Shown: positions 1 through 7,009, numbered from the stretch's first letter. The stretch is DNA of 13,045 bases from Clostridia bacterium BRH_c25 (GCA_001515955.1 LOES01000233.1:1-13045), one strand, 5' to 3'. Made by a program: numbers and translations. The notes: generated by a model from the letters alone, not told the origin.

Positions 1-687
1 ATGGGAACGACAATGAGAGAGGTTATTTATGAGATTGGCGGAGGCTGCCCTAATGGTAAGAAATACAAGGCGGCACAGACCGGCGGACCTTCAGGGGGCT
101 GTATACCGGCAAGTGAGATTGATGTGCCCATTGACTATGATAACCTTATTGCATTGGGTTCCATGATGGGTTCCGGAGGACTCATAGTAATGGATGAAGA
201 TAACTGCATGGTAGACATTGCAAGATTCTTCCTGGACTTCACCGTTGATGAGTCCTGCGGTAAGTGCACACCATGCCGTGAGGGTACTAAGAGAATGCTG
301 GAAATCCTTGAGAGAATAACTGAAGGCAAGGGCGAGGACGATGACATAGAAAAGCTTGAAAACCTTGCAAAAAATATTAAGAACTCGGCACTGTGCGGAT
401 TGGGACAGACAGCTCCGAACCCTGTGCTTTCCACTTTAAGGTATTTCAGGGATGAGTATGAAGCTCATATTAAGGATAAGAGATGTCCGGCAGGAGTCTG
501 TACTGCACTGTTGAACTACACAGTACTTGAAGAGAAGTGCAAGGGCTGCGGAATATGCGCTAAGAATTGTCCTTCATCCTGTATCTCAGGGCAGCTGAAG
601 AGTCCATACAAAATAGACTCCAGCAAGTGTATAAAATGCGGGGTTTGTATGCAGAAGTGCCCGTTCAAGGCAATAATAAAGAAATAG
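1..687 (+). CDS. hydB: NuoF/HydB-like NADH-binding Fe-S flavoprotein subunit (3' part)
   Basis: This is the C-terminal part of a NuoF-family subunit, probably the NADH-oxidising beta subunit of a multimeric (possibly electron-bifurcating) [FeFe] hydrogenase in the cytoplasm. The 228 visible residues begin inside the conserved family segment ([15 protein letters not shown], then GGPSGGCIP at 28-36), so the ATG at base 1 is almost certainly internal and the FMN/NADH domain lies left of the window. Cys86, Cys89, Cys92 and Cys132 match the NuoF N3-type [4Fe-4S] ligands ([12 protein letters not shown], then ALCGLGQ). A C-terminal 2[4Fe-4S] ferredoxin module follows, with Cys180/183/186/190 and Cys210/213/216/220. 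That module is typical of hydrogenase or NADP-reducing hydrogenase beta subunits (HydB/HndC) and absent from classical complex I NuoF. A formate dehydrogenase-linked paralogue cannot be excluded without the upstream genes. A terminator follows, so this is the last gene of its operon. Confidence 0.88.
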   Translation: MGTTMREVIYEIGGGCPNGKKYKAAQTGGPSGGCIPASEIDVPIDYDNLIALGSMMGSGGLIVMDEDNCMVDIARFFLDFTVDESCGKCTPCREGTKRMLEILERITEGKGEDDDIEKLENLAKNIKNSALCGLGQTAPNPVLSTLRYFRDEYEAHIKDKRCPAGVCTALLNYTVLEEKCKGCGICAKNCPSSCISGQLKSPYKIDSSKCIKCGVCMQKCPFKAIIKK

Positions 688-701
688 GATAATTTAAATT
701 T

Positions 702-741
702 AAAAGGCCGATTCAGTTGAAAACACTGAGCCGGCCTTTTT
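702..741. terminator. Bidirectional intrinsic terminator between hydB-like gene and DUF3189 gene
   Basis: The arms AAAAGGCCG (702-710) and CGGCCTTTT (732-740) form a perfect 9-bp stem. It is extended inward by TCAG/CTGA (713-716 with 726-729) after a mismatch. Runs of A on the left and T on the right allow it to act for both convergent genes. The TGA stop of the minus-strand gene (713-715) lies inside the hairpin, so the terminator overlaps coding sequence. Confidence 0.85.
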
Positions 742-1237
742 CATCCATGTTTACAACCAGAGAATTTATGGAATTCTCACGACATATTTCCTTTGACTTT
801 TCAACCAGTTTTGCTATATTATAATATGTCTGCCTGGCACCTGCCGCAAGTAAGGGTACTCCTATAAAATCCATGTGAAGTGCTCTGGAAAAAAAGCCTC
901 CCATAGTCATCAAAGGAGGCACGGTGGGGGAGCAATTGATAAATAAAAAATGCTCATCTATACCACTATCCTTGCACAAAGCGATCGCAAGATTGCGCAT
1001 TGCAGGGACCAAGGCTTTTGAGGTGCCGCGTCCTATGGTATATATACGATTCCCCTCATCATCCGATCCATGGAATATAAGGCGCCCCATATCACTGTAA
1101 GTCAGCTTGTTAAAGTATTCGATGTTTAAAATTTCCTGTTTAGTGGGTATCCGGTCCATAGGCAGCTTTCTCAGGTGTATTGCAGAAGCAAGTATGGAAG
1201 AATGTGTTCCGCCATAGCAATTGTAAATAATTACCAT
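713..1237 (-). CDS. DUF3189 family protein
   Basis: This 174-residue protein matches the clostridial DUF3189 family, whose function I do not know. The family signature is the N-terminal NCYGGTHSS (residues 6-14) directly after a short hydrophobic strand, which looks like a nucleotide- or phosphate-binding loop. Other conserved-looking stretches are DMGRLIFHG (49-57), IYTIGRGT (65-72) and MTMGGFFSRAL (110-120). No signal peptide or membrane span is evident, so it is probably cytoplasmic. The ATG start is supported by GAGGTG (1248-1253 read on the minus strand), 10 bases upstream. It is a single gene convergent with the hydB-like gene and divergent from rnfC, with which it shares an intergenic region carrying a hairpin repeat. 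Its last codons and stop form part of the shared terminator hairpin. Family assignment is by recognised motif, and a role cannot be inferred from the neighbours. Confidence 0.8.
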   Translation of the reverse strand: MVIIYNCYGGTHSSILASAIHLRKLPMDRIPTKQEILNIEYFNKLTYSDMGRLIFHGSDDEGNRIYTIGRGTSKALVPAMRNLAIALCKDSGIDEHFLFINCSPTVPPLMTMGGFFSRALHMDFIGVPLLAAGARQTYYNIAKLVEKSKEICRENSINSLVVNMDEKGRLSVFN

Positions 1238-1289
1238 ATACTGTCTTCACCTCATTAATATTATTGACAGATTGACAAATAATATAAGC

Positions 1290-1319
1290 ACTATACCTAT
1301 ATGTTTCGCACTAAATCAA
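1290..1319 (-). promoter_or_regulatory. Candidate promoter for the DUF3189 gene
   Basis: On the minus strand TTGATT (1314-1319) and TATAGT (1290-1295) are separated by 18 bases, a plausible sigma-A pair placed some 50 bases upstream of the start codon. The -35 part lies in the first loop of the 110-bp repeat, and the equivalent bases in the other repeat copy read TGGATT. The match is only 4/6 and 5/6 in AT-rich DNA, so this is tentative. Confidence 0.25.
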
Positions 1320-1407
1320 TTATATAAGAGTTCAATAGTGCGAAACGTTTTCCTTGATGTTATAAATCGCAGCTATTCCATGTAAGCTTCTTTGTGCGAT
1401 TTATATA
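1298..1407 (+). repeat. 110-bp two-hairpin dispersed repeat, copy 1
   Basis: This aligns without gaps to 7010-7119 with 102 of 110 bases identical (my count). It contains two consecutive long-looped hairpins. The first stem is GTTTCGCACTA (1303-1313) with TAGTGCGAAAC (1336-1346), loop 22 bases. The second stem is TATAAATCGCA (1361-1371) with TGCGATTTATA (1395-1405), loop 23 bases. The linker 1347-1360 is identical in both copies. All eight differences fall in the loops. The outer ends are themselves imperfect inverted repeats (TATAT, three variable bases, TCGCAC). This resembles a small non-autonomous mobile element or a REP/MITE-type palindromic unit. It lies between the divergent DUF3189 gene and rnfC, about 230 bases upstream of rnfC. 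Confidence 0.85.
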
Positions 1408-1622
1408 ATATGGATACTTTTGTGGATTCAGTATTATAGGATATACTTCAAATGGAATAATATGAAGAATGCTTGAAATTCTTAGTATATAGTCCGTATG
1501 TGTTAAAATATTATCTAGACAATTAAAAATATTGTAAAAGGATTTTGTATACATGCGTCGAATAGATACTAATTGTGAGTTTATGCGGTCCCAGCATTAA
1601 TACTTAAATATTTATATAAATT
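1408..1622. other. Gene-free AT-rich leader upstream of rnfC
   Basis: I see no convincing gene here. It must contain the rnf promoter, but I cannot choose one: the best pairing is TTGTGA (1573-1578) with TAATAC (1598-1603), whose 19-base spacing and weak match are poor. Weak complementary segments (GG-ATATACT near 1439-1447 with AGTATAT-CC near 1484-1495, and AAGAAT 1465-1470 with ATTCTT 1478-1483) could fold but are what AT-rich DNA often shows. The gene-free interval between the DUF3189 and rnfC starts is about 400 bases, including the hairpin repeat. Confidence 0.5.
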
Positions 1623-1639
1623 AAGGGGTGAGCAAATTG
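1623..1639 (+). promoter_or_regulatory. Ribosome binding site deciding a TTG start for rnfC
   Basis: AAGGGGTGA (1623-1631) lies five bases before TTG (1637-1639). The in-frame GTG at 1628 is inside this Shine-Dalgarno sequence and has no other upstream site, so TTG is the better start. The same GGTGA-then-five-bases spacing occurs before rnfE (ATG) and rnfB (TTG). Confidence 0.7.
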
Positions 1640-2974
1640 AATATAAGAACGTTGACGTTCAAGGGCGGAACTCATCCACCACACAGTAAAAAAGCTACTG
1701 AAAATCTTGCAATAGAAAGGGCAAATGAGCCAAAAGTTGTTGTAATCCCTATGCAGCAGCATATAGGTGCTCCTTGTGAACCTATTGTACAGGTTGGTGA
1801 TGAGGTAAAGGTAGGACAGAAAATTGGGGAGGCTAAAGGCTTTGTATCATCTCCGGTACACTCCAGTGTATCAGGAAAGGTTGTAGCTGTTGAGCCAAGG
1901 CTTTATTCAGGAGGAATGGCTGTTCCTTGTGTAGTAATTGAGTCTGATATGCAGAATACCGTTTCAGAAGAAATTGCGGCTAAGGGTGACCTTGCAGGAC
2001 TTTCATCCGAGGAGGTAAAGAACATAATCAAAGAAGCCGGAATAGTAGGTATGGGAGGAGCAACCTTTCCAACCCATGTGAAGCTGGCTCCGCCACCGGA
2101 CAAGAAAGTGGACACCGTAATATTAAATGGCGCTGAATGTGAACCGTATCTGACTTCAGACCACAGATTGATGCTTGAGTATCCGGAAGATGTGGTGTTT
2201 GGACTGCAGGCACTGATGAAAGCTCTGGGAGTAGAAAAAGGATATATTGGAATTGAAACCAACAAACCTGATGCAATAGAGAAGGTTTTTGAAGCAGCAA
2301 AGGAAATTGATAATATTGAAGTAGTAGCATTGAAGACCAAGTATCCACAGGGTGCAGAAAAACAGCTTATTTATGCATGCACAAAGCGTGAGGTTCCGTC
2401 AGGCGGACTGCCGGCTGATGCGGGAGTTGTGGTCAATAATGTGGGAACGGCAGCAGCAGTGGCAAAAGCAATAAAGACAGGTATGCCTTTGATAGAGAGA
2501 ATAGTCACTATTACAGGTGCTGGGGTGAATAACCCCAAGAACCTTATAGTTAAGATAGGAACATCTTTCAGAGAAATAATTGAACAGTGCGGGGGACTTA
2601 AGGGCAAAGTAGGAAAGCTTATAGCAGGCGGTCCTATGATGGGTATAACACAATTCTCACTGGACATACCGGCAATAAAAGGCACATCGGGAATTCTTGT
2701 ACTTTCCGAAGAGGAGGCAAGGCTGCCTGAGCCTTCCAACTGCATAAGATGTGGGAAGTGTGTAGAGACATGCCCTATAAATCTCATGCCTATAAATATC
2801 AGTGCGTGCTCTCTTGCAAACAAGCACGAGCAGGCTGAGGCGTTAAATGCCATGGATTGTATAGAATGTGGGTCGTGTTCTTTTGTTTGCCCTGCCAAGA
2901 GACCGCTTGTTGACTCCATAAGGGTATCAAAACGCGAAATACTGGCTAGGCGAAAAAAAGCCCAGTCTAAGTGA
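1637..2974 (+). CDS. rnfC: Rnf complex subunit RnfC (NADH-side electron-transfer subunit)
   Basis: RnfC is the peripheral cytoplasmic subunit of the ferredoxin:NAD+ oxidoreductase and is thought to carry the NAD(H)/FMN site. With the TTG start the protein has 445 residues, normal for clostridial RnfC. It opens with the family signature TFKGGTHPP, followed by a biotinyl/lipoyl-like beta region (about 30-105). The glycine-rich GMGGATFP (138-145) and GAECEPYL (165-172) belong to the NuoF-like nucleotide/flavin fold, and KYPQGAEKQLI is at 235-245. An SLBB-type segment follows. Two [4Fe-4S] clusters are ligated by Cys369/372/375/379 and Cys408/411/414/418. It is the first gene of the rnf operon, 14 bases before rnfD. 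A GTG start at 1628 would add three residues but lacks its own ribosome binding site. Confidence 0.95.
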   Translation: MNIRTLTFKGGTHPPHSKKATENLAIERANEPKVVVIPMQQHIGAPCEPIVQVGDEVKVGQKIGEAKGFVSSPVHSSVSGKVVAVEPRLYSGGMAVPCVVIESDMQNTVSEEIAAKGDLAGLSSEEVKNIIKEAGIVGMGGATFPTHVKLAPPPDKKVDTVILNGAECEPYLTSDHRLMLEYPEDVVFGLQALMKALGVEKGYIGIETNKPDAIEKVFEAAKEIDNIEVVALKTKYPQGAEKQLIYACTKREVPSGGLPADAGVVVNNVGTAAAVAKAIKTGMPLIERIVTITGAGVNNPKNLIVKIGTSFREIIEQCGGLKGKVGKLIAGGPMMGITQFSLDIPAIKGTSGILVLSEEEARLPEPSNCIRCGKCVETCPINLMPINISACSLANKHEQAEALNAMDCIECGSCSFVCPAKRPLVDSIRVSKREILARRKKAQSK

Positions 2975-2988
2975 TGGGAGGGAAAAGC

Positions 2989-3954
2989 ATGGAAAACACT
3001 AGATTTTTAGTATCTTCATCACCGCATATAAGAGCCGGGGAAACTACCCGGAGGATAATGCTGGATGTAATAATAGCACTTATGCCCGCGCTTTTTGCCG
3101 GGGTATTATACTTTGGATTCAGAGCATTGACCCTTACAGTTACTGCTGTTGTATTTGCAGTAGCTGCAGAAGCAGTAATGCAGAAAATAATGGGCAGACC
3201 GATTACAGTAAATGACTTGAGCGCTGCAGTTACAGGAGTCCTTATTGCTTTCAACGTACCTGCGACACTTCCTCTTTGGGTAGTAGCTGTTGGTTCGGTA
3301 TTTGCAATTGCCATAGTCAAGCAGTGCTTTGGAGGCTTGGGCTTCAACTTTATGAATCCTGCCCTGGCAGCGAGAGCATTGCTTCTTGCTTCATGGCCGG
3401 TAAAAATGACCAACTGGGTTGCCCCCGGTGCAGATGCTGTTTCAACAGCAACCCCTCTTGCGATTATTAAAGGCGGACTGCAAGGAGCTTCTGCAGCAGG
3501 ACAGGAAATCCCCAATGTGTGGAATCTCTTTATAGGCAATGTAGGAGGTTGTATAGGTGAGACATCAGCCCTTGCACTTATTATCGGCGGAGTTTACCTG
3601 TTATATAGAGGAGTAATAAGCCACAGAACACCTGTTGCATATATATCGACAGTAGCTGTATTTGCATTCCTTTTTGGAGGCTTCGATCCTTTCATTATGG
3701 TTTATCATGTATTCGCCGGAGGGCTTTTCCTTGGGTCAATATTTATGGCTACAGATTACTCATCATCTCCAATGTCTGCAAAGGGGCAGATTATTTTCGG
3801 TATAGGCTGTGGTATCTTAACTTCGGTTATAAGATTTTTCGGAGGTTATCCGGAGGGCGTTTCATACTCCATACTCCTGATGAACCTTGCTACACCTCTT
3901 ATCGATAGATATACGATGCCCAAAAAATTCGGGGAGGTGAAGAAAAGTGCGTGA
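2989..3954 (+). CDS. rnfD: Rnf complex membrane subunit RnfD (covalent FMN)
   Basis: RnfD is an integral membrane subunit of the NqrB/RnfD family that carries a covalently bound FMN and takes part in ion-coupled electron transfer. The 321-residue protein is mostly hydrophobic, with several membrane spans (for example 25-45, 48-65, 80-112, 194-208, 218-236 and 240-255). The STATPLA motif (152-158) matches the flavinylation motif, making Thr155 the expected FMN-phosphothreonine. The sequence shows GLGFNFMNPALAARA at 116-130 and MATDYSSSPMS near 253-263, both family hallmarks. The start is ATG 2989, six bases after GGGAGG (2976-2981). An upstream in-frame GTG at 2971 overlaps the rnfC stop and is less likely. 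Its last eight bases overlap rnfG, indicating translational coupling. Confidence 0.95.
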   Translation: MENTRFLVSSSPHIRAGETTRRIMLDVIIALMPALFAGVLYFGFRALTLTVTAVVFAVAAEAVMQKIMGRPITVNDLSAAVTGVLIAFNVPATLPLWVVAVGSVFAIAIVKQCFGGLGFNFMNPALAARALLLASWPVKMTNWVAPGADAVSTATPLAIIKGGLQGASAAGQEIPNVWNLFIGNVGGCIGETSALALIIGGVYLLYRGVISHRTPVAYISTVAVFAFLFGGFDPFIMVYHVFAGGLFLGSIFMATDYSSSPMSAKGQIIFGIGCGILTSVIRFFGGYPEGVSYSILLMNLATPLIDRYTMPKKFGEVKKSA

Positions 3955-4531
3955 TTATATTAAGTTGGCAGGTGTTTTGCTGCTTGTATGCGCTTTCGCG
4001 GCTGCACTTCTGGGTTATACAAATGAGATAACCTACGGCAGAATAGAAGAACAGCTTATAAAAGCCAGCGACGAAGCAAGAAAAGCTGTGCTGACCGATG
4101 CTGATGCGTTTGAACAGTTGGATGACAGCACTTTTTCTACAATAAAATCAAATGCAAAATATGACTTGGTGACAGAAGTATATGTAGCAAAGTCTGGTGG
4201 AAATGTTATCGGCTACGCTGTAAAAGTAATTCCAAAGGGTTATGGAGGAGCTGTTGAAGTAGTTGCAGGTATTACAACAGACGGTACATTACAGGGAATC
4301 AAGGTTGGAAACAATATAGAAACCCCCGGACTTGGAAAGAATGCAGCAACTCCAAAGTTCCAGGACCAATTTAGCGGTAAGGTCTGGGGCAATCCGATAA
4401 ATGTTATTAAGAGCGGCACTCCAAAGGATAATGAAATTGCCGCATTATCAGGTGCGACAATCACATCAAGGGCAGTAACTAGCGGAGTAAACCAGGCCCT
4501 TGAAGCGGCAAAGGAGTTATCAGGTAAGTAA
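3947..4531 (+). CDS. rnfG: Rnf complex subunit RnfG (FMN-binding)
   Basis: RnfG is a membrane-anchored subunit with an extracytoplasmic FMN-binding domain, homologous to NqrC. The 194 residues comprise one N-terminal membrane anchor (about 6-23) and a soluble domain. ETPGLG (125-130) is a conserved family segment. LSGATITSRAVT (167-178) contains the S-G-A-T flavinylation motif, so Thr171 should carry covalent FMN. The GTG start overlaps the end of rnfD by eight bases and is preceded by GGGGAGGTGA (3931-3940). Attachment of FMN to RnfD and RnfG normally needs the transferase ApbE, and no apbE gene is visible in this window. Confidence 0.94.
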   Translation: MRDYIKLAGVLLLVCAFAAALLGYTNEITYGRIEEQLIKASDEARKAVLTDADAFEQLDDSTFSTIKSNAKYDLVTEVYVAKSGGNVIGYAVKVIPKGYGGAVEVVAGITTDGTLQGIKVGNNIETPGLGKNAATPKFQDQFSGKVWGNPINVIKSGTPKDNEIAALSGATITSRAVTSGVNQALEAAKELSGK

Positions 4532-4552
4532 AATATTTTGGAGGTGAAGATA

Positions 4553-5149
4553 ATGAATCTTTTGAGGGATTTTAGAAATGGTATTGTAAAAGAAAATCCT
4601 ACATTCAGGTTGGTGCTTGGAACCTGCCCTACCCTTGCGGTTACAACAGCCGTATTTAACGGTATCGGCATGGGAGTAGCGGCAGCAGCGGTACTTATAG
4701 GCTCGAACCTTATAATATCACTTATAAAGAAAATAGTGCCTAATGAGGTTAGAATACCAATATATATAGTAGTCATCGCTACATTTGTTACTATGGTCCA
4801 AATGCTTATACAGGCATTTTCACCGGAGCTGGACAGACAGCTGGGAATATTTATTCCTCTTATAGTTGTTAACTGTATAATTCTTGCAAGGGCAGAATCC
4901 TTTGCAGCAAAGAATCCTCCATTGAATTCAGTTATGGATGGTATAGGAATGGGTCTTGGATTTACAGTTGGTCTGGTAGTAATAAGCGCAGTCAGAGAAG
5001 TACTCGGAGCAGGAACATTCTTCGGAATGCAGTTATTCGGAGCAGGTTTTGAGCCTGCATTGATAATGATACTGCCGCCAGGGGGTTTCCTTGCATATGG
5101 ACTTTTAATTGCTGCATTTAACAAAGTAACAAGCTTGAAGAAGAGCTAA
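4553..5149 (+). CDS. rnfE: Rnf complex membrane subunit RnfE
   Basis: RnfE is one of the two homologous six-helix membrane subunits (NqrD/RnfE family) that face each other across the membrane with inverted topology. The 198-residue protein has the family N-terminus (NPTFRLVLGTCPTLAVTTA, 15-33). Cys25 and Cys108 (VVNCIILARAE) are positioned as the ligands that RnfE contributes to the intramembrane [2Fe-2S] cluster shared with RnfA. The ATG is five bases after GGAGGTGA (4540-4547). A TTG at 4538 in the same frame lies just before and into that site and is rejected. It sits 21 bases after rnfG and 14 bases before rnfA. Confidence 0.94.
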   Translation: MNLLRDFRNGIVKENPTFRLVLGTCPTLAVTTAVFNGIGMGVAAAAVLIGSNLIISLIKKIVPNEVRIPIYIVVIATFVTMVQMLIQAFSPELDRQLGIFIPLIVVNCIILARAESFAAKNPPLNSVMDGIGMGLGFTVGLVVISAVREVLGAGTFFGMQLFGAGFEPALIMILPPGGFLAYGLLIAAFNKVTSLKKS

Positions 5150-5163
5150 GGAGGAGGATAAAG

Positions 5164-5748
5164 ATGAGACTGGGATTAATATTAATAAGTGCAATATTTA
5201 TAAATAACTTTGTCCTCTCCAGATTCCTGGGTATTTGCCCGTTCTTGGGAGTGTCAAAGAAGGTTGAGACAGCAATTGGAATGAGCTTGGCGGTTACTTT
5301 TGTTATGGGTCTTGCATCGGTAATAAGCTGGATGGTTCAATATTATATACTTATCCCTCTTGGAATAGGATATATGCAGACTATTGCTTTCATACTTGTT
5401 ATCGCAGGACTTGTGCAGTTTGTTGAAATGGTTATCAAGAAGACAAGCCCGACACTTTATCAGGCACTGGGGGTGTATCTGCCTCTTATAACTACCAACT
5501 GCGCAGTGCTTGGTGTTGCCATATTAAATATTCAAAGCAATTACAACCTTATTGAAACACTTGTGCATGGAATAGCCGGCGGCTTGAGCTTTACTCTTGC
5601 AATAGTACTTTTTGCCGGTGTAAGAGAGAGGCTTGAACTCGCACCTATCCCAAAATCCTTGGAAGGTTTCCCCATAGCGATGATTTCAGCAAGTCTGTTC
5701 TCAATTGCTTTCCTTGGTTTCAGCGGTTTACTCAGTGGATTGTTGTAA
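5164..5748 (+). CDS. rnfA: Rnf complex membrane subunit RnfA
   Basis: RnfA is the paralogue of RnfE (NqrE/RnfA family) and an integral membrane subunit lining the ion path. The 194 residues are highly hydrophobic, with about six spans. The N-terminal motif NNFVLSRFLGICPFLGVSKK (14-33) is diagnostic. Cys25 and Cys113 (ITTNCAVLGVAI) correspond to the RnfE cysteines and complete the four ligands of the membrane [2Fe-2S] cluster. GVRERLELA (152-160) is also characteristic. The ATG follows AAGGAGGAGG (5149-5158), the strongest ribosome binding site in this operon, which overlaps the rnfE stop codon. Confidence 0.95.
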   Translation: MRLGLILISAIFINNFVLSRFLGICPFLGVSKKVETAIGMSLAVTFVMGLASVISWMVQYYILIPLGIGYMQTIAFILVIAGLVQFVEMVIKKTSPTLYQALGVYLPLITTNCAVLGVAILNIQSNYNLIETLVHGIAGGLSFTLAIVLFAGVRERLELAPIPKSLEGFPIAMISASLFSIAFLGFSGLLSGLL

Positions 5749-5781
5749 TAATTGCATAATGGGTTATATGTTATAGAAAGA

Positions 5782-5797
5782 AGAGGTGACTACCTTG
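5782..5797 (+). promoter_or_regulatory. Ribosome binding site deciding a TTG start for rnfB
   Basis: AGAGGTGA (5782-5789) is followed after five bases by TTG (5795-5797). The in-frame GTG at 5786 lies within the Shine-Dalgarno sequence itself. The arrangement matches that before rnfC, so two of the six rnf genes probably start with TTG. Confidence 0.65.
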
Positions 5798-6772
5798 ATT
5801 AATAATATAATCTGGCCTGTCATAGCTTTGGGGGGAATTGCAGTTTTCTTCGGTATTGTACTGGCATATGCATCAAAGAAATTTGCCGTTGAAACGGACC
5901 CCAGAGTTACAGATGTCAGAAATGTTTTGCCAGGTGCTAACTGTGGCGGATGCGGCTACGCGGGCTGCGATGCTTTAGCTGATGCCATAGTAAAGGGTGA
6001 TGCTCCCATAACAGCTTGTCCGGTAGGAGGAGAAGAGCTAATAGGTAAAATTGCCGAGCTTATGGGAGTTGAAGCAGACAGCAACGAGCGTCAGGTTGCA
6101 AGGGTAATCTGCTGCGGAGATAACAATAATGCAAAAGAAAAATATGAATATCAGGGCATTCAGGATTGTAAGGCAGCTGAAATGCTTGCCGGCGGATCCA
6201 AGAGCTGTCGTTATGGATGTACAGGACTTGGCACCTGTGTGAGAGAATGTCCCTTTGATGCTATTCACGTAGTCAACGGTGTTGCTGTTGTAGATGAAGA
6301 AAAATGTACTGCCTGCAGTAAGTGTATAGCAGCATGCCCAAAGGGAATTATCGAGTTGGTTCCGGTATCCAAGAAGGTGAGAGTGCTTTGCAAGAACCTG
6401 GAAAAGGGCAAAGCAACGATGCAAGCTTGTAAGGTTGGCTGCATAGCCTGCCAGAAATGTGTGAAAGCATGTAAGTTTGATGCAATAAAGGTTGAAAATA
6501 ATGTTGCAAAAATTGACTATAGCAAGTGTGTAAACTGCATGATGTGTGCTGAAGTATGTCCTACAAAAACTATCTATGCAAACTTTGCAGACAGGCAGAA
6601 AGCCTTTATTAATGAGGATAAGTGCATAGGCTGCACAATCTGCTCAAAGCATTGCAATTTTGGAGCAATTGAAGGTGAGCTTAAAGGCAAGCATAAGGTG
6701 CTGGACGACAAATGTGTCGGCTGCGGTCAATGTGCCGTAAAGTGTCCTAAGGATGCTATTGAAATAAGATAA
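5795..6772 (+). CDS. rnfB: Rnf complex subunit RnfB (multi-cluster ferredoxin-type subunit)
   Basis: RnfB accepts electrons from reduced ferredoxin and is anchored by one N-terminal helix (about 5-26). The 325-residue protein first has the RnfB-specific 4Fe-4S domain with Cys50/53/58/75 (GANCGGCGYAGC). Six further four-cysteine sets follow: 138/142/148/152, 171/174/177/181, 216/219/222/226, 245/248/251/255, 277/280/283/287 and 307/310/313/317. That makes three bicluster ferredoxin modules plus the N-terminal cluster, seven [4Fe-4S] sites by cysteine count. Proteobacterial RnfB/RsxB is much shorter, and the long cluster-rich form is known in anaerobic Clostridia. A 46-base gap separates it from rnfA, the longest inside the operon, and a strong terminator follows. 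The GTG at 5786 is the alternative start, adding three residues. Confidence 0.95.
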   Translation: MINNIIWPVIALGGIAVFFGIVLAYASKKFAVETDPRVTDVRNVLPGANCGGCGYAGCDALADAIVKGDAPITACPVGGEELIGKIAELMGVEADSNERQVARVICCGDNNNAKEKYEYQGIQDCKAAEMLAGGSKSCRYGCTGLGTCVRECPFDAIHVVNGVAVVDEEKCTACSKCIAACPKGIIELVPVSKKVRVLCKNLEKGKATMQACKVGCIACQKCVKACKFDAIKVENNVAKIDYSKCVNCMMCAEVCPTKTIYANFADRQKAFINEDKCIGCTICSKHCNFGAIEGELKGKHKVLDDKCVGCGQCAVKCPKDAIEIR

Positions 6773-6783
6773 ATAATGTCAGC

Positions 6784-6825
6784 AAAAGCAGGGGTTAACA
6801 TAAAAATGTTAATGCCTGCTTTTTC
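6784..6825 (+). terminator. Intrinsic terminator of the rnf operon
   Basis: AAAAGCAGG (6784-6792) pairs with CCTGCTTTT (6815-6823). After one mismatch and a G-T pair, TTAACA (6795-6800) pairs with TGTTAA (6807-6812) around a six-base loop. A T-rich tail follows. It begins 11 bases after the rnfB stop and clearly ends the operon. Confidence 0.9.
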
Positions 6826-7009
6826 TTAAGTATGTAAACTGTCGATTATTGAATGTCAAATGAGTCCCAAAAGAGTTGAAGTCTAGTATTTAAAATGGTA
6901 AACTAAAGCTTGAAGGCAATATTTGAATTGCTGACTTGAGCAAAGACACCAAAGAAACATCTTATGAAATCTGGATGGACATTTTAATAGTATTTTGCAA
7001 AATACATAT
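6826..7009. other. Gene-free stretch after the rnf terminator
   Basis: This AT-rich DNA lies between the rnf terminator and the second 110-bp repeat. No reading frame with a ribosome binding site is visible. A short open stretch starting TTGAGCAAAGACACC near 6937 reads like a fragment of coding sequence, but it has no start signal and I do not recognise it. The whole gene-free interval from rnfB to the DUF4321 gene is about 390 bases, counting the terminator and the repeat. Confidence 0.5.

Noticed and set aside
1519..1535. Inverted repeat ACAAT-N7-ATTGT as a possible Rex (NADH-sensing) operator before rnfC
   Set aside because: Rex sites read TTGTTAA-N4-TTAACAA or close to it. This has only five paired bases of the wrong form in AT-rich DNA.
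1360..1554. 64-codon minus-strand open frame upstream of rnfC
   Set aside because: It runs through the second hairpin of the repeat, has no ribosome binding site, and resembles the open frame at 7090-7305 only because both read through the same repeat.
4240..5124. 294-codon minus-strand open frame antisense to rnfG and rnfE
   Set aside because: Its length is explained by codon bias of the membrane-protein genes on the other strand. The composition is proline/serine/threonine-rich shadow sequence, while the plus-strand genes are unambiguous.
6937..7000. Remnant of a coding gene beginning TTGAGCAAAGACACC
   Set aside because: It is only about 20 codons long, lacks a ribosome binding site and matches no protein I can recognise.
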